A stretch of 64,000 nucleotides of DNA from Nitrosopumilus sp. UBA526. Its GTDB lineage: Archaea; Thermoproteota; Nitrososphaeria; Nitrososphaerales; Nitrosopumilaceae. A program made the translations under genes and the position numbers. Under the pieces are notes generated by a model. The model saw nothing but the letters and a program-made list of their open reading frames with translations, made no database searches and was not told where the DNA came from. The stretch is from positions 5,865-69,864 of the forward strand of contig DAXZ01000060.1 of assembly GCA_002506665.1 (NCBI GenBank). Direction: 5' to 3'. This document shows positions 33,428 through 43,080 of the stretch, in pieces; positions within the stretch are counted from its first letter, which is position 1, and the number at the start of each line of letters is the position of its first letter.

Positions 33428-36265
33428 ATGTCGGGAATTGATAATCTTATCATCTGCAATCCTTATGAAGAGCCTAGCAAACACTGGAGATACGATCGCA
33501 ACCAAAAAAAGTTTGAATTGATGCCAGGTAGAAGACCTGCTGGATTTTTGATCTCATCTACAGACAGCAAGATATTTGATGATCCGGGAGAATTTCGAGA
33601 GTTGGAGCTAGTTAACAAGATACGTAGCAGAGTAAATGATTGGAGACAACAAGGTTACCCAAATGTTACTGGTATTACAAGACAGTTGCTTGAATTCTGG
33701 AATGACAAAAACAAGCGTGAGAACAAGCTCTTCTTTTGTCAGCTTGAGGCAATGGAGACATTAATTTGGTTAGTTGAAGTATCAGAATCAGCAAAACAAG
33801 GAATAAAAATTCCTTCAGATGGTGGAGAATTCCAGAGACTCTGTTGCAAGATGGCAACAGGTTCTGGCAAAACAGTAGTCATGGCAATGCTGATTGTCTG
33901 GCAGATAATCAATAAAGTTACTTACCCACAGGATGTACGATTTACCAAAAATATCTTAATCATGGCACCCGGGTTGACTGTAAAGTCAAGATTGCAGGTG
34001 CTACTACCAACAAACGAAGACAATTTTTATGATCTGTTTCAGATAATACCAGATCAATTTTATGAAAAGCTATTCCAAGGTAAATGCAGTATACATAATT
34101 GGCACACATTGATGCCAGAAACTGATACAGCAAGAAGTGTAGTCAAGCTAGGAGAAGAGAGCAACGGCGTATTTTCAAAAAGGATTCTGGGTCATGATCT
34201 GAAAAACATTCTCGTCATAAACGATGAAGCTCATCATGCATATCGCGCAGATACTGAAGAAAAATCATCAAGTAAGGAATATGAGCGAGATAAACGATGG
34301 ATTGAGGGGTTAGACAAGATACACGATGCAAGAAAGATCATCGGATGCTTTGACTTTTCTGCGACTCCCTTTGTGCCTTCTAGCAAAAACGTATCTGAAG
34401 ATACGCTGTTTGAATGGATTGTATCTGACTTTTCACTAAATGATGCCATTGAATCTGGATTGACAAAGACACCTAGAATTGTAATCAGAGATGATAGCAA
34501 TAAATTCTCCAAAGATTACCGTTCCAGATTTTATCACATATACAAAGACGATCAAGTAAAACCCGATCTCAATCGAAATGCAAAACCTCATGAAAAGCTG
34601 CCAGACCTAGTAACAAATGCATATTTCCTTCTAGGCCAAGACTGGATTGAGACAAAAAAACTATGGGATAAAAACGAGTCAAAGATTCCACCGGTAATGA
34701 TTACTGTGTGCAACAAAACAAAAACTGCAGCTAGAATCATGTATTCGTTTGAGCAAAACAAGTTTGAATTAGATGATCTCTCTGTTCCTGAGTATCTATT
34801 ACACATAGACTCGACTACAATGGACAAGGCCGAATCACAAGAATTACAGGGAAAAGAGTCAGTTGAGGCAGAGAGTCTACGAGAGAAAGTAGATACTGTA
34901 GGCAAGATAGGAAAACCCGGTGAACAGATCAGAAATATCATTGCAGTCCAAATGTTGTCCGAAGGATGGGATGCCAGAAACGTAACTCACATCATGGGGC
35001 TGAGAGCATTCTCAAGTCAACTATTATGTGAACAGGTAGTCGGTAGAGGTCTACGAAGAACATCTTATGAGATTGATTCTGAGACTGGATTGTTCTCTCC
35101 TGAATATGTTAATGTATTTGGGGTGCCCTTTACGTTTCTACCACATGAGGGAGGTAAAAATGGATCTGAGTCTATCCTACCTCCAATACCGATCAAAGCA
35201 GATCCAGACAAGATAAAACACCAAATTTCTTGGCCAAACATTGACAGAGTAGATGTTGACTTTGTGCCAAAACTCTCAGTAGACTGGACCAAGATCAAAC
35301 AGTTACAGCTACAAAGTGATCTTGTCAGTACGACTGCAGGAATGGCCCCAGTCTTGGCCGGAAAACCACACGTTGACAAGATGTCTGAGATTGACTTGTA
35401 TGAGCTAAACAAAGAGATTAGATCCCAACGAATAATCTTTCTTGCTACAAAAGATATCTATGACAAGATGTCTCCTAGCTGGAAAGGAAACAAGGAATTT
35501 TTATTGATACAACTAGTAAAACTTGTTGAAGAATTTATTCATGCAAACAAGATTGATGTAACAGATGTACCAAAAGATGACGATCTGAGAACAAGGATGA
35601 CTATTTTGGTTCACATGGGAGCAGTTGTAGGACATGTCTATGAAAGCATTATAAATTCCAATATAGAGTACAGAAGAATTCATCTTAATCCTATCAAACC
35701 CATTAAATCAACATTGGATATGCGACCTTGGTCTACAAAACGACATGCTGAATCTACTACCAAGACCCATATCAATCTGTCAGTATATGACAAGGGATGG
35801 GAAATTAAAACAGGTCATGAATTAGAGAGAAATGCCAACGTAGTCTCATTTGTGAAAAATGATCATATTGGATTTGTGATAAAATACATGTATAATGGAA
35901 TCATACATGATTACTGGCCTGATTTTTTGATCAAACTAAAGAACAACGTAACTCTAGTTTTAGAGATCAAGGGAATAGATGACGAGCAGAACAGGACAAA
36001 GCGTAGATATCTAAAAGAATGGATAGATGTGGTAAATGAAGATGGAAATTATGGAACATGGACTTGGGATGTTGCATTTAATCCAAGTGAGGTTCGAGGA
36101 ATAATCAGCAAACACAACAAGACTGAACTCTCAGCAAGAGAGCGTGCAAGCTGCCCAAAGTGTGGCAGGACTGCTGAATCTAGGCAGACGATTGAGAAAG
36201 AATTTGGCTTTCGCACCATAGATGGCATAATCAGGGCTCAATCGTGGTGTAGACGCTGTAGATAG
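33428..36265 (+). CDS. DEAH-box restriction helicase-endonuclease (type III Res-like)
   Basis: 945 residues: N-terminal NPYEEPSKHW segment; Walker A MATGSGKTVVMAM near 143; DEAH box VINDEAHHAYR near 265; motif III FSATPF near 310; motifs V/VI SEGWDARN and GRGLRR near 510-540; a PD-(D/E)xK nuclease in the C-terminal part (YWPDFLIK near 834, VLEIKG near 847); and a CxxC zinc ribbon in the last 40 residues (CPKCGRT, CRRCR). It should translocate on DNA and cut unmethylated sites with the partner methyltransferase. The zinc ribbon after the nuclease is an unusual addition. Confidence 0.88.
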   Translation: MSGIDNLIICNPYEEPSKHWRYDRNQKKFELMPGRRPAGFLISSTDSKIFDDPGEFRELELVNKIRSRVNDWRQQGYPNVTGITRQLLEFWNDKNKRENKLFFCQLEAMETLIWLVEVSESAKQGIKIPSDGGEFQRLCCKMATGSGKTVVMAMLIVWQIINKVTYPQDVRFTKNILIMAPGLTVKSRLQVLLPTNEDNFYDLFQIIPDQFYEKLFQGKCSIHNWHTLMPETDTARSVVKLGEESNGVFSKRILGHDLKNILVINDEAHHAYRADTEEKSSSKEYERDKRWIEGLDKIHDARKIIGCFDFSATPFVPSSKNVSEDTLFEWIVSDFSLNDAIESGLTKTPRIVIRDDSNKFSKDYRSRFYHIYKDDQVKPDLNRNAKPHEKLPDLVTNAYFLLGQDWIETKKLWDKNESKIPPVMITVCNKTKTAARIMYSFEQNKFELDDLSVPEYLLHIDSTTMDKAESQELQGKESVEAESLREKVDTVGKIGKPGEQIRNIIAVQMLSEGWDARNVTHIMGLRAFSSQLLCEQVVGRGLRRTSYEIDSETGLFSPEYVNVFGVPFTFLPHEGGKNGSESILPPIPIKADPDKIKHQISWPNIDRVDVDFVPKLSVDWTKIKQLQLQSDLVSTTAGMAPVLAGKPHVDKMSEIDLYELNKEIRSQRIIFLATKDIYDKMSPSWKGNKEFLLIQLVKLVEEFIHANKIDVTDVPKDDDLRTRMTILVHMGAVVGHVYESIINSNIEYRRIHLNPIKPIKSTLDMRPWSTKRHAESTTKTHINLSVYDKGWEIKTGHELERNANVVSFVKNDHIGFVIKYMYNGIIHDYWPDFLIKLKNNVTLVLEIKGIDDEQNRTKRRYLKEWIDVVNEDGNYGTWTWDVAFNPSEVRGIISKHNKTELSARERASCPKCGRTAESRQTIEKEFGFRTIDGIIRAQSWCRRCR

Positions 36266-36329
36266 ATTATATCACATTTTATTCCGAGATATTGCAGAGG
36301 TTTTATTCTATCATATATTGCTAAATATT

Positions 36330-36363
36330 AAAAGAGGTAATTATCCCTCTAAAAGAGGTTAAA
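36330..36363 (+). promoter_or_regulatory. promoter with flanking AAAAGAGGT repeats
   Basis: Two direct copies of AAAAGAGGT(T)AA (36330 and 36351) flank TAATTAT (about 36338-36344), which is 26 nt before the TTG start of the big helicase. The left copy and CCCTCT also form an inverted repeat (AGAGG/CCTCT). This suggests separate control of this gene. Confidence 0.5.
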
Positions 36364-36367
36364 CTAA

Positions 36368-39300
36368 TTGTCAAACAATAGATCATTTATTGATAAACTA
36401 GACATTTATCAAAACAAACTGTTACAACTAAACAAATCAAACAGATGTATCTGTCTTGGCAGAATATACAATAAACACAGTTTTGATCTGTCTAGATTAT
36501 TAGACAGTCATCCAGAAAAAATAGATGCCCTAGTCCAACAGTCATTTAAACATAAAAAATCTGTATGCATACTGCCTGATTCGGATCTCTCTGATGAGGC
36601 CATGGTAATGAGAAGACATCTAAAAGCTCTATCAAGAAATATCAAACAACAAGAAGATGAGACTGGCTCTCAATACTGCTATTTTGGATTCCCATTTCTA
36701 GAAGGACACATTGACAAGGAGCATTACACACGTGGACCATTGGCATTATTTCCAGTATCAGTTAATTATGAACGAAAAATGCAAGAAGCAGGATGGCATG
36801 TGACATTCTTTGACAGTTCGCCAATCTTTAATCACACCTTGTTTGCAGCACTTGAAAAGATAGGCGGATTCAAAATGAGTGATACATTTGAATCTGATTT
36901 TGAGGATCTAGTATTATCTTCAGACCTTGTCAGTTCTGATACGATAAAAACCGAGTTTGCCAAAAAACTCTTTGACCTACTAAAAGACAATGGTCTTCCC
37001 TTGGATGATTCAAACCCTGATGAAATAACCGCATCTGATCCTACGCCCCAATTACAAAACATTACAAAGACCGAAATTGATTCATTTGAGATACGGCCAC
37101 TCCGAATCAACAATTACAAAATAATTGGTAATTTCGCTCAAGGCGAAAGCGCCATTTATCAGGACTATGACAACCTAATCTCTGCAATCGGAGACGGCGA
37201 CTCGAGTGATTTTGTTGCCGCCATTCTTGATGCCGCCGAAGATGCAGATGATTCTGCTGAAGATGCAGATGATTCTACTGAGAGTGCAGATGAAACAAAG
37301 ATAACTGACCTTGACAAAGTCAGTGATGAGAATCTGAATCTTATCGTGCCTAGTGACTCCTCACAAGACCGGGTAGTCTTGGCCTCACAAAATAACCCAA
37401 TTACCGTTGTAAGGGGGCCTCCGGGTACAGGCAAATCACAAGTCATTGTTAATGTCATATCTAATGCCCTAGCAAAGGGGCAAACAATACTTGTTGTGTG
37501 TCAGAAAAGAGCTGCACTAGACGTAGTCCATCAAAGATTAGCTGACAAGAACCTTGACAGATATGCCGTCTTACTAAACAAGGAGAAAGAAGATCGTGCC
37601 AAAATGTATCATCAGCTAAAACAGATTCTTGAGCACCCTTACACTAAAAGTGATGTCGACAAAAAAATGTCAACTACCTCAAAAGAGCTTGACGAGCTAA
37701 TCGTAAGACACTCTCAAATCTCGTATGCCCTCTCAAAGCAATATTTTGATGGGATAACAGTAAGAGATCTCTATACAAAATCTACTGCAGACTATTCCAA
37801 GAGACTTGATCTAGCTGGGATTGCCAATAATATCACACATCTAGATCTTGATGGACTTTTTCGTATCTTTGATAAAATCCAAGGAGATTACAAAAAATTT
37901 GAAGATGAAAATTATTCATGGAAAAACAGAAAGGATTTCCCAAAGAAACACTCATCAGACAAAAACAAGATAAAAAATATTCTCTCTGCCATTCTATCAA
38001 GATCTGCTGACTTTATTATTCTCTCAGACAAATCTAGTCAAGACAGTTCCATTGAATTATCTTCCAAACATTCCTCACTAAACTCAAAAATCAGACCACT
38101 CGAGTTAAAGATAATCCACAATACAGAGATAATCAAGACAATTCTTGGCACACATGATGCATCAATATCACTTGCTCCACCATACGATGATCTAATCAAA
38201 CGAGTCCAGGCCGGTCTAGTTTTATGGAGAAAATTCCCACATTATGATCAAATCTTAAATGTCTTAAAAGACAGCATCACAGAACAAACTCTTCAGAGAC
38301 AAACAGAACTGATTGATTCTCTCTCAGAGTCTGATGATACATCTTTTTTCAAGAAAACATTTGACTCTGAGATACGACGCAAAGCCAAAAACAAGAAAAA
38401 CTTTCTCAAAAGGACTGAAAATCAAGGCAAATCTCAATCTGATCTGATACACAAACTCCAAAACGGACTTGGATTATGGAATCTAGTCGAGGATGCATCC
38501 CTTTGTGATTATCTCTTTTCAAAGTCCCTTGTAATCTCTGACAAGCCTGTTCAAAAACTATTGCTTGATAATCTCATAGAACTAGATAATGCTACCCGAG
38601 AATCCCTAGAACATACTGATGAACTGCAAACCACTGCAGAATCTATGCGTAAAATATTTGAGGAAAACAAGATGCCCTTTGATAGTAATACAAAGGCATT
38701 AACTCAGAGACTGACTGATGGACAAGAGATCTCAGCAGACATTGAAGCGTTCTCTGAATTTGTTAATGACCAAGAGATGGAAATAATTTACAACAAAATC
38801 TCAAAGCCTGCCGAGCTGAGGTCGCATATTCAGAACTTGGATGACAATATAGATGATTTTGATGACTTGCAATCATATGACATTCAAAAATCACAACTGA
38901 ATGCTATATCAAAAGCAATTCTTGATCAATGTGTATTAAAAATGAAACCAGATGAGAACTGGGCTGAAAACATCAGACAAGAAATTTACCATCATTGGAT
39001 TGAATTCATAGAACAAGATCAACCAATATTAAAGTCAGGATGCTTTGATGATTACAAAGACAATCAGGCCACAATCTCTTCTTTGATGGAGCAAAAATCA
39101 GATCTGCTTGTCAAGAGCATCATTGATAAAATTGAATCAAATGCTAACTTTCGACCAGGAAGCGGAAACAAATCAACTAGAAGAGAGGCTGACTATAACA
39201 AACTAAATTACGAATTGGGCAAAAAGCGACGTGTAAAACCTGTCAGAAAACTCTTGCAAGAATACGGACATATCTTGTTTGATCTTGCTCCCTGTTGGCT

Positions 39301-40633
39301 TGCATCACCTGAGATGATCTCAAATATCTTTCCTTTGGAGAAGGAAATGTTTGATCTTATAATAGTTGATGAGGCAAGCCAGCTAGCTGCTGAACGAGCC
39401 TTGCCGTTTCTCCATAGGGGAGAACGGATAATCATAGCTGGAGATGAAAAACAACTAAAACCACATGACTTGTTCCAAGTCAAGGAAGACGATGAGGACG
39501 GGGACGATGATACAGTAAACATTGAGAGTCTGCTGTTATTGGCAAACAGACGTTATGCCTCTACTACCTTGAGATGGCACTATAGATCCCAATGGCAGGA
39601 GCTAATTGACTTTTCAAACCATGCCTTTTATGCGGGAATGCTGCAGGTCTCACCAAACGTCCACGCAGATGCTCCAGAACCACCAATCCAATGGGTTGAA
39701 TGTGCAGAAGGAATGTGGGAGAACAGATCCAATGCGGCAGAAGCTGCCAAAGTAGTAGATGTATTGTATGATATTTTACAAGACAATCAGGGCAAAGAGC
39801 TTGACACGATTGGGATTATCACGTTTAATGATGAACAACGACATGTTATAATGGATGCAATAGAGATCAGGCAAAAAAAGGATCCTGCCTTTGATGAACT
39901 CTACAAAAAAATTGAAACACCTGCAAGTGGAAAGAAAGATGATGAGATCTTTGTACGAAATATCGAAAACGTTCAGGGTGATGAACGAGACATTATCATC
40001 TTTTCAGTTGGATATGCAAAGGACTCTGAGGGAAAGTTCCGTCTGCAATTTGGAACTCTGAACCAAGACGGTGGAGAAAACCGACTAAATGTGGCAGTCA
40101 CCCGTGCAAGCCAAAAAATAGTTGTTGTGTGCTCTATTGATCCACGTGACATGAAAACAGAAAACACAAAGAATCCCGGACCTAAAAGACTCAGAGACTT
40201 TTTGCTGTATGCCAAGGCAGTGAGCAACAAAGACAAGGAGAAAACCAATCAAATCTTGGCATCATTAAGCTCTGGAATGAACATAACCCGACAACAAACA
40301 AAACAGTTTGACAGCCCGTTTGAGGAGCAAGTCCATGACAAGCTAGAGGCACTTGGGTATAGCGTGGAGACTCAGGTGGGACAGTCAAGCTATAGGATAG
40401 ACCTTGCAGTGGTTCATCCGTATGATCCTCATAGATACATACTTGGAATAGAGTGTGACGGGGCAATGTATCATTCGGCTAAAAGCGTAAGGGAGCGTGA
40501 TGTGACCAGACAACAGTTTTTGGAGAGACGGGGTTGGACGATTGACAGAATCTGGAGCAGGAATTGGTGGAGGAATTCAGACAAAGAAGTACAAAGAATA
40601 AAGGAAAGAATCGAGTCACTTGTCAAAAACTAG
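36368..40633 (+). CDS. giant SF1 helicase with C-terminal Vsr-like (MTES_1575) nuclease
   Basis: 1421 residues, start TTG. A unique N-terminal part (1-330) contains an acidic repeat (EDADDSAEDADDSTESAD, near 290). The helicase core is split: Walker A VVRGPPGTGKSQ near 348, then a coiled insertion of about 600 residues, then Walker B LIIVDEASQL near 998, IIAGDEKQLKP near 1020, NVQGDERDIIIFS near 1200 and RLNVAVTRAS near 1238. The last 110 residues are a Vsr-like nuclease (SYRIDLAVVHP near 1343, GIECDGAMYH near 1360). Such DUF4011/Upf1-type helicase-nucleases occur in prokaryotic defence loci. It is separated from the restriction genes by 102 bases and its own promoter. Confidence 0.85.
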   Translation: MSNNRSFIDKLDIYQNKLLQLNKSNRCICLGRIYNKHSFDLSRLLDSHPEKIDALVQQSFKHKKSVCILPDSDLSDEAMVMRRHLKALSRNIKQQEDETGSQYCYFGFPFLEGHIDKEHYTRGPLALFPVSVNYERKMQEAGWHVTFFDSSPIFNHTLFAALEKIGGFKMSDTFESDFEDLVLSSDLVSSDTIKTEFAKKLFDLLKDNGLPLDDSNPDEITASDPTPQLQNITKTEIDSFEIRPLRINNYKIIGNFAQGESAIYQDYDNLISAIGDGDSSDFVAAILDAAEDADDSAEDADDSTESADETKITDLDKVSDENLNLIVPSDSSQDRVVLASQNNPITVVRGPPGTGKSQVIVNVISNALAKGQTILVVCQKRAALDVVHQRLADKNLDRYAVLLNKEKEDRAKMYHQLKQILEHPYTKSDVDKKMSTTSKELDELIVRHSQISYALSKQYFDGITVRDLYTKSTADYSKRLDLAGIANNITHLDLDGLFRIFDKIQGDYKKFEDENYSWKNRKDFPKKHSSDKNKIKNILSAILSRSADFIILSDKSSQDSSIELSSKHSSLNSKIRPLELKIIHNTEIIKTILGTHDASISLAPPYDDLIKRVQAGLVLWRKFPHYDQILNVLKDSITEQTLQRQTELIDSLSESDDTSFFKKTFDSEIRRKAKNKKNFLKRTENQGKSQSDLIHKLQNGLGLWNLVEDASLCDYLFSKSLVISDKPVQKLLLDNLIELDNATRESLEHTDELQTTAESMRKIFEENKMPFDSNTKALTQRLTDGQEISADIEAFSEFVNDQEMEIIYNKISKPAELRSHIQNLDDNIDDFDDLQSYDIQKSQLNAISKAILDQCVLKMKPDENWAENIRQEIYHHWIEFIEQDQPILKSGCFDDYKDNQATISSLMEQKSDLLVKSIIDKIESNANFRPGSGNKSTRREADYNKLNYELGKKRRVKPVRKLLQEYGHILFDLAPCWLASPEMISNIFPLEKEMFDLIIVDEASQLAAERALPFLHRGERIIIAGDEKQLKPHDLFQVKEDDEDGDDDTVNIESLLLLANRRYASTTLRWHYRSQWQELIDFSNHAFYAGMLQVSPNVHADAPEPPIQWVECAEGMWENRSNAAEAAKVVDVLYDILQDNQGKELDTIGIITFNDEQRHVIMDAIEIRQKKDPAFDELYKKIETPASGKKDDEIFVRNIENVQGDERDIIIFSVGYAKDSEGKFRLQFGTLNQDGGENRLNVAVTRASQKIVVVCSIDPRDMKTENTKNPGPKRLRDFLLYAKAVSNKDKEKTNQILASLSSGMNITRQQTKQFDSPFEEQVHDKLEALGYSVETQVGQSSYRIDLAVVHPYDPHRYILGIECDGAMYHSAKSVRERDVTRQQFLERRGWTIDRIWSRNWWRNSDKEVQRIKERIESLVKN

Positions 40634-40636
40634 TTT

Positions 40637-40741
40637 ATGGGTTTCAAGAAAAAAGAGATGAGGTTAAAAGACATCCATGATTTTACTGCAAAAGAAGCAA
40701 TTGCAGAATGGAATAATCCTGATACAATAAAAGAATCCTAA
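40637..40741 (+). CDS. very short ORF after the helicase gene
   Basis: 34 codons, MGFKKKEMRLKDIHDFTAKE and an acidic end, starting 3 bases after the helicase stop. Codon make-up looks protein-like, but there is no motif; it may be a gene fragment. Confidence 0.3.
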   Translation: MGFKKKEMRLKDIHDFTAKEAIAEWNNPDTIKES

Positions 40742-40870
40742 CCCAACTTTTCTTTATTGTTTGTTTTAGGAATGCAGTATCTGATGAAATGTATGTTTGA
40801 TTCTTTACTGCATTTGTAAACCACACATATTTTATAACATTATAAAAGACATGGATTGAGCTAAAACACT

Positions 40871-41785
40871 ATGGGAAGGAGAGTGCGGTTAGCAACATGG
40901 AAAGATAGAACCATTGCATGGATAATTGATTATAGTCTACTTGGTATAATTTTCGTGCCACTCTATCTAGCAGTTATATCATACAAAAACCCTGAATCTG
41001 GTGTTTTTATTACATTTGTGTCACTCATCACACCATTTGTGTATTTTGTGGTGTTAGAATACACGACAGGTCAAACAATAGGAAAGAAGGCTTTGAGTTT
41101 GAGGGTCATTGATGTTCGCGGTTCAAAACCAAGTCTGCAAGGAATCTTGCTAGGAACTTTTGGCAAAGCATTTCTGTTGCCATTAGATGTTGGTATAGGT
41201 CTGATAAACAGTTTACTGTCAGACATTGACAGAAGACAGCGAATTTGTGCCATGTGGGGAGATACCCTAGTTATCAAAATCAAAAATTCAAATGACATAA
41301 CACCTGAGACTCTAACCAAATTCAACAAACCTTACGACATCCCTAAATATCGGCCCAAACAATCTCCTACTAGTATGCCATCTCCAAAACCTGAACCTCA
41401 AAAAACAGAAAAATCAAAACCTCCCAGCGAATCCAAAGCAGACAAGCCAGAGAACCGTGCGGTACTGCATGATTTTGAACAACTATTGCCACAAAACAAC
41501 GAACCCGAAACTGATACAAAATCTACAAACATACACCATTGGAATCTCTTCCCCAATGAATCATTTGAATCAAAAAAACACAAGATTCACAGAGCCATCA
41601 AACTATGCAAAGAAAACAGTCTTGGCAGCAAGGCAAAGATTCGCAGACTTGAGATGAAGATTGATAAATGGGGTATTGAAAACGAGCGAGATATCGATGC
41701 TCTAATGTCTGACTATGCATATCTCTTGGATCTAATTGCAAAATCTACAAAATCCATGATAAAGGACAGCGATGATTATTCGTAG
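40871..41785 (+). CDS. RDD-family membrane protein with long cytoplasmic tail
   Basis: 304 residues. The N-terminal RDD domain (about 1-140: RLATWKDRTIAWIIDYSLL with Arg-Asp helix, then EYTTGQTIGKKALSLRV) has two or three membrane helices. A Pro/Ser/Lys-rich linker (about 160-200) leads to a helical tail (KIHRAIKLCKENSLGSKAKI). A TATTATAAAA-like box at about 40839-40847 is 27 nt before the ATG. RDD proteins are of unclear function, often transport-related. It is next to the restriction island but faces the substrate-binding protein gene, overlapping it by 10 bases tail to tail. Confidence 0.8.
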   Translation: MGRRVRLATWKDRTIAWIIDYSLLGIIFVPLYLAVISYKNPESGVFITFVSLITPFVYFVVLEYTTGQTIGKKALSLRVIDVRGSKPSLQGILLGTFGKAFLLPLDVGIGLINSLLSDIDRRQRICAMWGDTLVIKIKNSNDITPETLTKFNKPYDIPKYRPKQSPTSMPSPKPEPQKTEKSKPPSESKADKPENRAVLHDFEQLLPQNNEPETDTKSTNIHHWNLFPNESFESKKHKIHRAIKLCKENSLGSKAKIRRLEMKIDKWGIENERDIDALMSDYAYLLDLIAKSTKSMIKDSDDYS

Positions 41786-43050
41786 GGTTGGGAGTAGATC
41801 TCTAAAGCATCATCACTCTGAGTATATTGTCCTAGCAGTCTCCAGTCTCCGTCTCTAATTCCCCATACCTCATAGTTACCCTGAGCTAGGTCGCCGGCGG
41901 CATTTAGTTTTGTAGATCCTACTGCTCCGCTATATTTCTCTGCAACACCAGGTATTGCCGCTTTGACGTCATCTGCATTGGAGCTCTGTGCTGCTAGTAT
42001 TGCAAGACCTACTATCCACACAGTATCATATGACGAATGAACATATGTGTCTGGCACATAACCAAATTTATCCATCATGTATCCCTGCACTTTTTGATAA
42101 ACCGGATTTGAAGATATTCCCGGCTGTACTGTTGTAAATTGTACAGCAGTTGCAAACTTGAATCCAATTCTATCATCAATCAACGCGTCTTCTTTGGTGA
42201 TTGCTCCTGGACCAAACCACCTTACCTTATCTAATGACTCGTGTTCAGATGCTGATTGTGTAAACTGGAGAACTTCGGAGAATCCCAAAAACAAGACGGC
42301 CACTTTGTCTGCTCCGTACTGATCAATGTTTTCTTGGACTTTTTGAGCCAACAGGGAAGCCGATGCTGAAAACTCGGGCCTTTCTGGATTGTAACGGATT
42401 CCTTCATCTACCTGTCCACCTCTTTCCATAAACGAGGTTGTTGATGCTTCTTTTAGTCCATCACCCCAAGTGTCGCCTCTCCAGACGGGAAACAAGACAT
42501 CAATTCCCGCATTTCGTATTAATTTTGAGATTGCGACTCCCTGATTAGAGTCATCTGGTACTAGACGAAATATGTTGTCATCAGGAATTGCCAATGAGGG
42601 TGCAGTTGAGCAACAGCTGACAAGCAACATCCCGTTTGAATCTGCATATCCCTCGATGTTTCTAATATTGGAACTAGTCTCAGGACCTAGGACGATATCT
42701 ATGTTCTTGGCATTTAATGATTCGAGTTTCTCTAATGCAACTACGGGATTGGTGTTCGAGTCCTCTGCTAACATCTTGAGGGTCCACTCTTCTCCCTGCT
42801 CTGCTAGATACTTGTTAAATTCAGCTACTCCATACTTTGCGCCCTCATAATTCTTTGTGCCATGTGCGCTCCAATCCCCTGACAGTGGACGAATTGATCC
42901 TATGGTAATCTCGCCTGATAACCCTTCAGATTCGGGCATCTCTGCACCTGGCTCTTCAGGGTCTGTACTTGAGGAGGCGACTCCATATATGACGCCGATA
43001 ACTATTATGACTGCTATGATACCAATTATCATCTTTTTACTAGAATCCAT
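41776..43050 (-). CDS. ABC-type substrate-binding protein, LivK/amide family
   Basis: 424 residues: membrane anchor at about 7-25, acidic linker, then a two-lobe type I periplasmic-binding fold (ITIGSIRPLSGDWSAHG near 48, IDIVLGPETSSNIRNIE near 117, VHSSYDTVWIVGLAI near 342). It should bind a small amino-acid- or amide-like ligand outside the cell. No permease or ATPase genes are adjacent, so it is an orphan here. Confidence 0.88.
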   Translation of the reverse strand: MDSSKKMIIGIIAVIIVIGVIYGVASSSTDPEEPGAEMPESEGLSGEITIGSIRPLSGDWSAHGTKNYEGAKYGVAEFNKYLAEQGEEWTLKMLAEDSNTNPVVALEKLESLNAKNIDIVLGPETSSNIRNIEGYADSNGMLLVSCCSTAPSLAIPDDNIFRLVPDDSNQGVAISKLIRNAGIDVLFPVWRGDTWGDGLKEASTTSFMERGGQVDEGIRYNPERPEFSASASLLAQKVQENIDQYGADKVAVLFLGFSEVLQFTQSASEHESLDKVRWFGPGAITKEDALIDDRIGFKFATAVQFTTVQPGISSNPVYQKVQGYMMDKFGYVPDTYVHSSYDTVWIVGLAILAAQSSNADDVKAAIPGVAEKYSGAVGSTKLNAAGDLAQGNYEVWGIRDGDWRLLGQYTQSDDALEIYSQPYE

Positions 43051-43080
43051 TTCTACAAACTAGTCAAAGAAAACCTAATC

